Source: Selaginella tamariscina (Eukaryota; Streptophyta; Lycopodiopsida; Selaginellales; Selaginellaceae). Taken from it: a stretch of 64,000 nt of DNA. The stretch is from NCBI GenBank assembly GCA_003024785.1, contig PUQB01000280.1, positions 1 through 64,000 on the forward strand, written 5' to 3'. Position 1 is the stretch's first letter, and the number at the start of each line of letters is the position of its first letter. The notes beneath the pieces were generated by a model that saw nothing but the letters and a program-made list of their open reading frames with translations, was not told the origin of the DNA and made no database searches. A program made the position numbers and the translations under genes. Of the stretch, positions 40,722-51,834 are shown piece by piece.

Positions 40722-41837
40722 TGTCAAAGTTTTAACCCGAAGGGTCAACACGTGGCTGCCTTGTAGCCATTCGGTGTCATCACCTTACACTTACCCATTG
40801 AGGAATCACCCTCATCCGGGCGTACAACCCCTTTAGGCGACAAGGGGTACCCTGAACCATGGCTAACCCTTGAAAGTTTGAGTGGCCAAGTTATACCCTA
40901 GACTTATGGCTAGTACTTAATGAGGACACGAATGTGCGCCATAAGCGAACCCGAGTGTTCTATTAAGCAAACTCCCCAAGGCTAGGTTTGAATAACCCTA
41001 AATACATGACCTTGCAAATACCTCATGAAAGGGCTTTTGCTAATGAGCTTATGTTGTTCAACCCTTAGATCCTAAGGAGAACACCCCATGCCAAAGCACA
41101 CCTAGTTATGAGACCTAACCTCCTTTGAGCTTATACCCAAGGACACAACCCAAAGGGCATGCCTTAGGCATTGTATTATGTGCCATATAGCCTAATGTCA
41201 CATGAAAATGTGACATTGTTTCCCAGATATGGGCTATCATGCCATAGCCCCTTGGATTCAAGAGTTGCACTAGGTGCCACAAATGTGGTTCTCAATGCCA
41301 ACACTAAAACCCCTTTGTTATTTCTCAGGAACTCGATAAGGAAACCCTATCAACTAAGAACCCACGACCATAGTTTAGACAAGGACACAAACGTACCCTG
41401 CTTAGCTGTGAGTGTTGCTCTTAACTTAATGTGGAGGAGGAGGCTGGAAACAAGCCTCAACCTCTGACTCTTAAACTTGCATTCCAACAAGACCTCCCAG
41501 GCATGGATTTGTCAACGTTAAGGGTAAGTTACCCCGAAGGTGGACCTACCCTTGTTATCTAGAATTAGGGCGGCACAACAGAACACAAGCTAAAGCTTGC
41601 ACAAAAGAGCAACGAATTCAATCATGAACCCAGGAGCTCTCCTACATGTACTACTTAATATTTGTGATAGAGGCCCCCTCCCCTCCCCTATTTTCCTATT
41701 TACATAAGTGGGCTGGCACAGAATCTCATTCCCAAAGGGAATATACTTGATGAGTTAATTAACCCTTAACCCTAACCTGAGGATTTTAGGGCATGGGGTT
41801 AAGGCAACCCTAAGGTTAGGTCAACCCTAGGGGTGTT
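40722..41837 (-). mobile_element. Head part of an older LTR copy, interrupted by the next element
   Basis: Starts TGTCAAAGTTTTAACCC like the LTRs at 41838 and 49907 and follows the same sequence to CCTAGGGGTGTT, where the younger element begins. Its missing tail resumes at 51561 (TCTACCCATATTCAACATGC) and ends at 51834. It is therefore a solo or partial LTR of the same family, split by an insertion. It is clearly more diverged than the two inner LTRs, so older. Confidence 0.8.
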
Positions 41838-43471
41838 TGTCAAAGTTTTAACCCAAAGGGCCAACACATGGCAACACGTAGTTGTCAAGTGGCCATTCGA
41901 CGTCATCACCCTATGTGAGCAACGCTAAGTCTTCCAAGATAACCCTAAGAGTTTAACAAAAGACTTAGAGTCCTACCCTAAGTCCCCTAGAATGTCTATC
42001 CCCTGAACCCTAAAGGATAACCTGAGTAGACTTAGGATCCTGTCCTAATAGACCTAGACAGGCTCATGCCCTACCCCGTGACAGAGCTAAGGCATCATCA
42101 CTTTCCCCTTGAGGAATCATCCTCATCTAGGAGTACAACCCCTTTAGGGCGACAAGGGATACCCTAAACCACGACTAACCCCTAAGGGTTTGAGTGGCTA
42201 AGTCATACCCTAGACTAGGGCTAGTACTTAGTGAGGACACGAGTGTTCTGCTAAGCAAACTCCCTAAGGCTAGGTTTGGATAACCCTAAGTACATGACTT
42301 TACGAGTGCCTCACGAAAGGGCTTTTACTAATGAACTTAGGTTGTTTAACCCCTGGATTCCAAGGAGAACACTCCCCTAGCCAAGTGTGCCTAAGCACAC
42401 CTAGTTATGAGACCTAACCTCCCTTAAGCAAATGCCCAAAGCTTAGCACCCAAGTGCGAGCACAAGCATGTCTGTTTGATAGAGTATCCAACCCCTTAGC
42501 GACAAGCCCATGACACAATCCCAAAGGGCGTGCCTTGGGCGTTGTATTGTGTGATGTCTAGCCCAGTGTCACATCTCCATGTGACACTACCTTCCACGAT
42601 GTGGGCTATTATGCCATAGCCCTTAGATTCGAGAGTTGTACCAAGTGCCACAAATGTGGCCCCTAAATGCCAACTCTAGAACCCCTTAGTGAACCCTCAG
42701 GAACTGGTAATGTGAACCTGTCAAACAAGATCCCACACCATAGTTGGTCAAGGACACAGATGTGTCTTGCTTAGCCATGAGTGCTACACCTAGCTTGACG
42801 TGGAGGAAGAGCTGGAGACAAGCCACAACCTCTGCCTCTTGGAACGTGCATCCTGACAAGACCTCCCAGGCATGGATTCGTCAACGTTAAGGGTAAGCTA
42901 CCCCGAAGGTGGGACGTACCCTTGTCATTTGGAAGTTAGGGCGGCACAACAGAGGGTTGTACCTTAACGACACAAGCTGAAGCTTGCACCGGCAAAAGGG
43001 GGGGAAGGGGGGGGGGCTCCGTCACATAATAAAGTAGAGTATATGTAGGAGAGCTTCTGGGTTCATAATTGTTTCCTGTATGTATAAGTGGGATGGCACT
43101 GAATGCCAGCCCCTTAGTTAATGAGATGAGTTTGCACACTAAACCCTAACCAAGGGGAGTGGGGGTTTTAGGGCGTGGGTTAGGGCAACCCTAGGTTTAG
43201 GTCAACCCTAGGGGTGTTCCTAACCCTATTTAACATGCCAAACTCATCTTAACTAGGACATAAAAATTGGGGTGGGTTTTCTAGAAGGTAAGTGCTACCT
43301 TCGCTTAGAGTTTCTTACGACGTCTAAAGATACCCGGCTGGACTACCCCTAAACACCTAAGTGCACTAAGCGGGATATTTCTCACTACATCTAGGGTCCA
43401 TCAACATAGTATAATAGGTAACAACAATCAACCTCCAAAGTAAAGGGTCGAGTCATAGTAAAACTATGATA
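41838..43471 (-). repeat. LTR (3' in element orientation) of the LARD-like element
   Basis: Begins TGTCAAAGTTTTA and ends near TAAAACTATGATA; the two ends form an inverted repeat of about 13 bp. Rich in CCCTAA-like words, which are part of the LTR and not telomeric. Matches 49907-51555. Confidence 0.88.
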
Positions 43472-46167
43472 CACTCCCTACCTTTGAAAATGTCAACATC
43501 CTCGTTGACGTCTAACTCCAAGACTAGATAATGTTAAAAAAACTAACCAAAACTAACATTACTCTATGCGGAGTCAACCAAAAGTTCACATAAGTTGTAT
43601 TGCCCCCCTTGCACTACGTGAAACCAAGTACTTTAGAATCGTCGTTCACTGAGTTGTAAACCCAGCTGCCGAGGCACCACCTACGACATGAAGTCACTTG
43701 GAGACCTTTTGCACGTCTACAAAGTCTGTCACCCAACGCACACAACACTGGTTAATTTCTTTACTTAACTAGAATTTATATTAGAGGCCTCTAGTTAGTG
43801 TTGTTGCTGGCCCTTGGTTAAGAAGAAATAAAGACTTTCTTTATTCCTTTATATTAAACGCTGTTGATGCCTTTATCATCTAGCGCACAACAAGCACTTC
43901 TCAAATGCTTGACCAAACACCTTCGCATTTCTTTGATTTCCAATGGTCCCACATCTACACACAATATTATAGCTTTACATTTCGCATCCCTCAGTGTTTC
44001 TCATTACCCCTTTTCATAAGGGTCTGCTACTATACCTATCCCTCTTTAGTATATAGTTACGCCAGACTAGGTATGAGACTTTTATCGAAATCAAGCTCTT
44101 TTTCGATGCTAGAGTACTTCTCTCAAAACCCTATTCTTTATAGACATGTCAATCTGGCCAGAGGCGCATGGCTGTACACATGTATACAACAAGGTCATGC
44201 CAACTTGAAATTAGCTTATCCACTTGATGTGTCATTGACATAACTTCATTCCCAATAGGAATTAAATTCAAGTCAAATCTACTACCAAGTGTAATAGCAC
44301 TAATATTCACTTTTGCAACCGGCTTTGTACTCTTTCATAACACCAACCAACTCAAGGACCAGATAAGCTAATATACCTTTTTTGTTTTTACAAACCAATG
44401 TAGAAACCAGAAAATTCAACCCATTTCTAATGCCTCAATCGACGACCTTTAGATAACACGTCTCTTAATTGTCACTACTTAATTTCCATGATAAGAGTCT
44501 CTCTAAACCCAGAATACTGCACACCTCCATAACATTATTTTTTATTTCCAACTCTTAAATTGATTTTGTAAATGTTTCTAACACTATACCGAAGTATAGC
44601 ATTTTCACTAATTCGAGCAATTAGTGTTTTGACAAACATTTTTTTTAAACTAATCCTTATTCTATAAACAGTTGCAATTTCAATATTGATACTTTTGAAT
44701 GGATGATGATCGTTTCAACATTCAAATCCTAAGCTTACCAACTAGCTGTTATACTAACGGATATAAACTTACAATCAAATCAATCTATCGAAATGTTACA
44801 ACTATAATATAAACATGGTTTTAGTTTATATGAACCGAACTTCAGTTTTGAGATGGAATTATAATGTTATGACAGTATTCTGATGAACTTGTTCAGAGAT
44901 TAAGAGGAATCATGAACTAGTGTCTGGTTCATTTAACTGATTTAGTAAGATATTAACCTTCACATAAATGTTTATCATAACACTAAAATGTCATACTAAC
45001 TTCATGTTTTAGTCATACCTTATAATTCACCCAAACATGAATAAAATATCTAGTTCAGTACATCGAATTAAGATCCATTATTCATTATAGACACCTAGCA
45101 ATCATCAAAGTACCACATTGCTCCTCAAGCAATGTATTGAGAAACTCCTTATTTCTTAACTAACTTGAAAACACGTTTTAAGTTATAACACTAAGGTAGT
45201 GCCTTACCAAAGTGTCAAACTCAAGTCCGCTTGAGTCTTTCTATTATATAATTATGGCCACCTCATGTGATCATAACCAAATTTCAATATTGAGCGCTCC
45301 AAACTCAATATTGAAGAGATTTCATACCATACTTTGACAAGTCATTTATAACCAATCCTGAAAAGATTGCACAAATTCTACCAAAGTTTAAATATAAATA
45401 TCTCAACAGATGAGGTGATAGGAAACCTCATATTCTCGAACCGGATATTGGACCATACGTTAGGAACCTTGAACGATCATCAAGAAGGGAGACCATCTTC
45501 TTGAGCTAATCCCGCTACTCAATATCATACTTACAAGAATATTGAACCAACTCAAGGAACACCATCAAACCTTGAGATAGAACTAACAACTAACCAAGGA
45601 ATACAATCAAACCTTGAGTCAAAATAGTTCTATTTTTTCGATATTCCAAAGAACTGAAGATACCTACTTGATAAGTTTCTGAAGTGCCCACATTTTCGAC
45701 ATGATGTAAAGTCAAGAAATCATCTTTTGAATATTCGTATTGACTCTAAAATGAAATCGATATTGGAAACCAATACCAACTTTAATTCTTATCGAATACC
45801 GACTCTCTGAGGAGGTATATGCACTTAAACCTCCAATGGAAATCCGATTGTTACTGGCTCATTGATAGTTCCCAACATAAGTTATAAACTTGCAAGTTTC
45901 CTTACTTAGTCGATAACCAAAGTGGAGAATCCCAAATTATGCTCTTTAAATCAAGGAATCACCCTTGTTCAAGAGCTTATCAAACAACGTTACAAATTTT
46001 CAAGATTAAAGAGTTAACAATGAAAATGCACAAGTGTGCGCCAAACGCCTTCACTATGCAAGTCCTCATTACTCAGTAAACTAAAAATGTAAACGTATGT
46101 TTCCAACATTACTCTTTTTAGTAGATCATGCCATTTATCCCAACAGCTGCATTGATGGGATGCAACA
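43472..46167. other. Non-coding interior of the LARD-like element, left part
   Basis: About 2.7 kb with no recognisable retroelement protein in any frame. The open frame at 43905-44243 on the plus strand resembles nothing I know and opposes the element's orientation. It carries the purine tract at its left edge and runs up to the 9-bp duplication at 46159-46167. Confidence 0.6.
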
Positions 46168-46844
46168 CCGGAAATGTAAATCCCTAGTTTTTGTCATTTT
46201 TAAGGTAAAAAAACACTCTAAAAACAAGCCTTTTTTTTGTAAAAAGTAGTTAACATACTAGGGTCGAACATTGGTTTATTTTTTAACATAGTTAATATAC
46301 TTGTAATATTATTTTGTTTTTACCCTTGTTTTTACCCTTGTTTATACAGTAATAATTTCTATTTGTTTTCTATATAATTTATTTTATTTAATTTATTAAT
46401 TTTAATTGTACTTAATAAAAACTCTTTAACTTTCATTAATTAAATTAAAAATAATAAACATTATTGATTTCTGGTGATCTCTCTGTGAATCCCCTCTCTC
46501 TCACACACACCAGTCCACCTTTCGGAAGTTTCTTCATCAACGAGGCCTCTGCAAGAAAAGAAACTAATGTAAACAAGATTCACCAGTTATACTGTGTGTG
46601 TGTATAGCTAGATAGATAAATATGCTATTATAATATTATTGCAGTAAGCACAAGCCTATACGTATATTGTCAATCCTGATATATATGAATGCATACACAT
46701 CTAGAATACATGTATGTATGCTATATAGGAATATATAATAGGACTCGGCTGAAAACTGTTGTTCTTTTAAGCTACATGTCTTGTGTTCTTCTCCTCTGTG
46801 TGTGTGATAACTGAAACATATAGATAAAAGAAAGCCATTGTACA

Positions 46845-46882
<38 letters not shown>

Positions 46883-46902
46883 CAGAGAGTTGCGAGCTTT
46901 AC

Positions 46903-47290
46903 CCATAAAGCTCGCAAGACAATGCCGGGAAGGCAATGTACTTAATGCCTTCTGATGTTGCCAGATTCAAAGCGGCCCTGTGAGTGAAACATCATCCAAA
47001 CATGAGCAAAATAAACAATCAAGTAAGACGTATCAAGACGTATAAATGCATATATAGACTTAGATGATAATTTGCTTATATGTATAGACAGGAATTATAA
47101 CTGTCTGAACTGTCCATACATACAGTGTGTGTGGGTGTGTGTGTGAAGAACAAAAAACTTACGACTGCATCTGTTTGTCCATCGATGAACCAGAGCCCTA
47201 TATCCCCTTTCCAGATAACAAGAGTGCTGGACTCGGACAGCTTGTACTTGACCACTCCAGTGAGTGGCTCCGGAGGCGGAGGTGGGGGAG
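46903..47290 (-). pseudogene. Macro-domain protein gene fragment (two exons)
   Basis: Two pieces of an ADP-ribose-binding macro-domain protein. The exon ending at donor 47163 encodes YKLSESSTLVIWKGDI then WFIDGQTDAV, the first strands of the fold. The exon 46977-46903 encodes AALNLATSEGIKYIAFPALS, the late strand before the GxY loop. The central part with the NAAN and GGGGVDGAIH ligand-binding motifs is absent; only about 180 bp separate the two pieces. The fold cannot form, so this is a captured fragment. A Pro-rich lead-in (PPPPPPPEPLTG) may be part of the donor gene or chance sequence. Confidence 0.75.
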
Positions 47291-47361
47291 GGGTCGGTTT
47301 CTCCCCACACACTCACACACACACGTGTGTGCTTACATCTGTTCGTATATGAAATACTCAC

Positions 47362-48740
47362 CACAATATTTTTGAAGTTTGGTGAATCAAATTGACTGTC
47401 AAGCACGACTTGCGTTGCACCTAAATCCATTAGCTTTTTCTTAGCGTCTTCAATTCCTGGCCTGAAATCACGAATTATATAAGAAACCACACAATATGCA
47501 TTCATATGTATCAGCGTGTAATGCTGTCACTTACAAGACGTGTGTATCTACTATGTACGTACGTACATAGGTTACAGCTATCTATATGTACGTGTATACG
47601 ACTATGTGTACGTCGGTACACAAAATATACGTTATGTACCTCTCACGCACAATATTGATGGTCTGGAGACCTTTTGCGTGTGCAATTTGTATGACACATT
47701 GTCCAACCATACTCGTAGACCCGTTCTGAACAACCACATCCCCTGCAACAACGCGCGCACACACACACAATCCCCTGCAACAAACGCGCGCACACACACA
47801 CACACTATAAATACATATATTAGTTTTTAAACGTAAAACTTCAAAAATAACAATTAATAGAAGTTTTAGTAAGTTAACATTTAATTAATTACCAGCTTCT
47901 AACGAAGCAAAATCTTCGAGCATTCTGAGTGCGGTGCAGGGGTTGAGAGAGAACACTGTATGATACTGAAGTGGCTATGTTACGGGTACACACACGTTCA
48001 ACCTTCTATTCTGTTGATGTCTGATGGGTTGATAGGAGCTGCCAGCATCTTGACGCATACTTCCCCTTTCTCAAGAGGACGACCAGGAAGCTCCACTATT
48101 CTTTTTATATAAACATCCATTTGTATAAAAGAAACATGTATGTATATACATACAGACACGAATTTATGTGTGTGTATCTATATACACAATATACATATGT
48201 TGATGACCCTGTGGTTTATGTTTATATAATATACATCTACACCACATTTTCATATAATTAATTGAATCTGTAACTTGTATATCTACAAGTGGACAACGAT
48301 AAATGTGTTGATCTTACCATCTTGTTGGTTCTCTCTGTTCTACTGGGACGATCGAAATTGGGTCTTCTCTGGGGCCTGTCCATGGACCTCAGACCACCCA
48401 TTGCACAGCTTATCCTTGTTGGCATTGCATAAAAATCTGTACACAGGCATGTCATGGATGGCCGAGGCCATGGAGATGATGCTCCTATCATTTGTTGGTC
48501 CTGCTGTCCAGATGGTGTGGAAACTGTCCGCTAAACAAGAGAGCTTCATTACAAGTGTAGTATTCGCTGGGATGATGATCGGTGCATATTCTTGGGGTAG
48601 TGTATAACCATGAATCCACTCACCAGATTGAGTGGCCATCGTTGATATTGCACAGCGCCATATCTTGGAGAGCTAAACCCATGCCGCCGGATCTGCGGAG
48701 CACGCTCCGCCGCTTCACAGAAAGAACCCTAAAGCATATT
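47362..48740 (-). pseudogene. Mitochondrial enoyl reductase (MECR) gene fragment
   Basis: Exon-like pieces of mitochondrial trans-2-enoyl-CoA/ACP reductase, which finishes each cycle of mitochondrial fatty acid synthesis. Pieces: about 48740-48645 (possible first exon, DMALCNINDGHSIW), 48100-48003 (RIVELPGRPLEKGEVCVKML then AAPINPSDINRIEG), 47955-47893 (NPCTALRMLEDFASLEAG), 47742-47640 ([20 protein letters not shown]), 47461-47362 (PGIEDAKKKLMDLGATQVVL). Donor and acceptor sites remain. The part normally lying between INRIEG and the NP-TALRMLEDF exon is missing, and so is everything after FKNIV, including the rest of the catalytic domain. It is therefore a non-functional piece inside the Pack-MULE; macro-domain pieces follow on the same strand. 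Confidence 0.8.
48447..48596 (+). pseudogene. OCT7/SVOP-type transporter exon fragment
   Basis: One exon-like piece, acceptor CACAG before it and GT after it, encoding GMSWMAEAMEMMLLSFVGPA and, further on, QESFITSVVFAGMMIGAYSW. This is the first transmembrane region and loop of plant organic cation/carnitine transporter 7-like (major facilitator) proteins. No other part of the gene is present. It lies on the strand opposite to the MECR pieces and between two of them, so it came from a separate capture. Confidence 0.8.
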
Positions 48741-48945
48741 CTAGGATCCCTGTTTAGGTTACATGTAATATTTTTTCACTGTATTTTAATGAATTATAAC
48801 ATAATTTTATACATTTTACAAACCCAAAAACCAACCCTTGTTCTTGGACCCTTAGTACTTCCCCTAGTATGTTAGTCAAATTTTTTTTACCCTAATATTT
48901 ATAAAATTAGGCATAGTTTTTTGCTTTGTTTATTTTATATTTTCC

Positions 48946-49906
48946 GATGCAACATTAAATCCGTCTACTGCCAACATCTATTATTCTATCCCATTCTTAT
49001 GATCCCATATGAGATAACTTCATAATCAAGTTAGTCGAGCTAGCTAACTTGAATATAAAGTGCGCGCTTACAACTAACTAAGTTTCAAGTTGTACTTTGT
49101 TCAAATCAGGGTACTTGAACTTAGTAAACTATTTCACCTAATGTTACTTGTAGTTAGCGTCATCAAAATATTGCAAACATTGGACAATACTTTGATTACG
49201 TTGGATCTTCGAACCAACTGCTTAACATATTCTTGTATTACAAGTTCAACACCATAGTCTGCTTCTAAGTTATACTCTCAGAAACATGCACTATAATGAG
49301 AGCTTATTTTACACTTTATGTCAAAATGTAGTGTTCACTCTTATGTTTGAATATGCCCCTTCTCCCGAAGTCAAAGACGCACATTTAATATAAGCCTTTC
49401 CCCGTTTGAACACTATAGTTGGACTCCATATTGAATCTTGATCTAAGTCAAAACTCAATCGACACAGTCACATTCTCAAATCCTGTGTTATCCTAAATTC
49501 AAACATCTTTAAAGAAAAAGAAAAATTTTCAATAATGTGTAGACTTAAGATATCACAAGACCCACCTCACAAGACTTAGCTTATAAGCCAGAACAAACTG
49601 ACATGCCATGTCTTGTACAAGTATATGGTAAAGTAACCAAGACGACCACAAGGTAAAATAACTTGGCATACAACTTGGAAGTTGACTTCCAAGTGTTACC
49701 TTTAACATTTGAGTCCATAACCCATACTTATTTATGAAGTAGGTGTACTTTGAAGAGTTATATATCTCAGGACCAATACTCCATATAGAAGTCAGACGTT
49801 AGCCAAAAGTGATAGAGTACTTCAAGGATTTAGAACTAACTAAACCCTAAAATACACCACACTTTTAGGTATCCTACTGACCATAGAGAATAGCTTTAAT
49901 ACCAAT
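48946..49906. other. Non-coding interior of the LARD-like element, right part
   Basis: About 0.95 kb from the right copy of the 9-bp duplication to the LTR. It holds the primer-binding-like site at 49893-49904, reading on the minus strand. No protein similarity. Confidence 0.6.
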
Positions 49907-51555
49907 TGTCAGAGTCTTAACCCAAAGGGTTAACACGTGGCAACACGTGGCTGCCAAGTGGCCATTCAGTGTCATCACCCTGTGTGGAGCAACGCTAAGT
50001 CTTCCAAGATAACCCTAAGAGTCTAACTCAGAGCCCAATTAGGCAAAAGACTTAGAGTCCTACCCTAAGTCCCCTAGAATGCCTATCCTCTGAACCCTAG
50101 AGAATAACCCGAGTAGACTTTAGGATCCTGTCCTAGTAGACCTAGACAGGCTCATGCCCTACCCCCGTGACAGAGTTAAGGCATCATCACTTTCCCCTTG
50201 AGGAATCACCCTCATCCGGAGTACAACCCCTTTAGGGCGACAGGGGTACCCTAAACCATGACTAACCCCTAAGGGTTTGAGTGGCCAAGTCATACCCTAG
50301 ACCTAGGGCTAGTACTTAGTGAGGACACGAGTGTGCGCCGTAGGCGGACATGAGTGTTCTGCTAAGTAAACTCCCTTGGATAACCCTAAGTACATGACCT
50401 TGAAGTGCCTCACGAAAGGGCTTTTACTAATGAGCTTAGGTTATTCAACCCCTGGATTCCAAGGAGAACACTCCCCTAGCCAAGTGTGCCTAAGCACACC
50501 TAGTTACGAGACCTAACCTCCCTTGAGCAAATGCCCAAAGCTTAGCACCCTAGTGCGAGCACAAGCATGTCTGTTTGATAGAGTATCCAACCCCTTAGCG
50601 ACAAGCCCATGACACAATCCCAAAGGGCGTGCCTTGGGCGTTGTATTGTGTGATGTCTAGCCCAGTGTCACATCTCCATGTGACACTACCTTCCACGATG
50701 TGGGCTATTATGCCATAGCCCTTAGATTCGAGAGTTGTACCAAGTGCCACAATGTGGCCCCTAAATGCCAACTCTAGAACCCCTTAGTGAACCCTCAGAA
50801 ACTGGTAATGTGAACCTGTCAAACAAGATCCCACACCCATAGTTGGTCAAGGACACAGATGTGTCTTGCTTAACCATGAGTGCTACACCTAGCTTGACGT
50901 GGAGGAAGAGCTGGAAACAAGCCACAACCTCTGCCTCTTGGAACGTGCATCCTGACAAGACCTCCCAGGCATGGATTCGTCAACGTTAAGGGTAAGCTAC
51001 CCCGAAGGTGGGACGTACCCTTGTCATCTGGAAGTTAGGGCGCACAACAGAGGGTTGTACCTTAACGACACAAGCTGAAGCTTGCACCAGCAAAAGAGCA
51101 ACGAACTCAGTTATGAACCCAGAAGCTCTCCTACATACTCTACTTTATTTATGTGACGGAGCCCCCCCCCCCCCCTTTTCCTATATGTGTAAGTGGGATG
51201 GCATTGAATGCTAGCCCCTTAGTTAATGAGATGAGTTTGCACACTAACCCCTACCCCTAAACCCTAACCAAGGGGGGTGGGGGTTTTAAGGCGTGGGTTA
51301 GGGCAAGCCTAGGTTTGCCAAACTCATCTTAACTAGGACATCAAAATTGGGAGTGGGTTTTCTAGAAGGTAAGTGCTACCTTCGCTTAGAATTTCTTGCG
51401 ACGTTTAAAGATAGCCAATCGGACTACCCCTAAAACACCTAAATGCACTAAGTGGGGCAGTTTTTCACTACATCTAGGGTTCATCAACATAGTACAGTAG
51501 GTAACAACAATCAACCTCCAAAGTAAAGGGTCGAGTCATAGTAAAAACTATGACA
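49907..51555 (-). repeat. LTR (5' in element orientation) of the LARD-like element
   Basis: Matches 41838-43471 over its whole length with small indels. Begins TGTCAGAGTCTTAACCC and ends TAAAAACTATGACA on the plus strand. The primer-binding-like site lies directly to its left. Confidence 0.88.
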
Positions 51556-51834
51556 ATGTTTCTACCCATATTCAACATGCCGAACTCACCAGAACCACCC
51601 AAAAACCTAATTGGGACATGAAAAACTAGAGTAAAAGTTTTTTAAAAGGTAAGTTCTAGCTTCACCTAGAGTTTCCTGCAAATACCTATTAACACCCGAC
51701 TGGACCATCATTAGATACCTAAGTGCACTAAGCGGGCATGTTTCCCTACTACATCTAGAGCTTGTCAATATAGTTTGGTAGAAACAACAATCAACATTTA
51801 AAATAAAAAGAAGTCATAGTAAAACTATGACATA
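51556..51834 (-). mobile_element. Tail part of the older, interrupted LTR copy
   Basis: Continues the LTR fragment at 40722-41837 after the inserted element and ends with TAAAACTATGACA, the family's terminal motif. Sequence such as CAACATGCCGAACTCACC parallels CAACATGCC-AACTCATC type words in the inner LTRs but with more changes. Confidence 0.75.

Larger units (their letters stand above)
46168..48945. mobile_element. Pack-MULE-like DNA transposon carrying host gene fragments
   Basis: A 2.8-kb insertion inside the LARD-like element, flanked by an identical 9-bp duplication GATGCAACA (46159-46167 and 48946-48954), the Mutator signature. Its ends are imperfect inverted repeats: the left outer part CGGAAATGTAAAT matches GGAAAATATAAAAT at the right (reverse complement), and an inner block with AGGTAAAAAAA and TAACATACTAGGG (46203-46263) recurs inverted at 48857-48893. 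Between them lie exon-like pieces of three unrelated host genes with splice signals retained, and no transposase. DNA-level capture of several genic pieces by a non-autonomous Mutator element defines a Pack-MULE. Confidence 0.78.
41838..51555 (-). mobile_element. 9.7-kb LTR element without recognisable gag/pol (LARD-like)
   Basis: Two long LTRs (41838-43471 and 49907-51555, about 1.64 kb, only a few percent diverged) flank an internal region of about 6.4 kb. Read on the minus strand, a tRNA-Met-type primer site (TGGTATTAAAGC, 49904-49893) follows the 5' LTR, and a purine tract (AAAGGTAGGGAGTG) precedes the 3' LTR. Flanking bases GTGTT (41833-41837) and ATGTT (51556-51560) form a near-perfect 5-bp target duplication. 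I see no gag, RT, RNase H or integrase similarity anywhere inside, so it is a large retrotransposon derivative dependent on other elements. About 2.8 kb of its interior is a later DNA transposon. Structurally it looks whole; LTR divergence suggests a moderately young insertion. Confidence 0.85.

Noticed and set aside
42936-43139. Minus-strand open frame and similar ones at 50761 and 51008
   Set aside because: They lie inside the non-coding LTRs and are not conserved between the two LTR copies as reading frames.
47362-48740. Functional MECR gene
   Set aside because: Middle and C-terminal coding parts are missing, a foreign exon lies within it on the other strand, and the block is bounded by a 9-bp duplication.
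51240-51310. Interstitial telomere repeat (CCCTAAA words)
   Set aside because: Similar words occur at the same place in the sister LTR near 43140, so they are part of the LTR sequence and not a telomere insertion.
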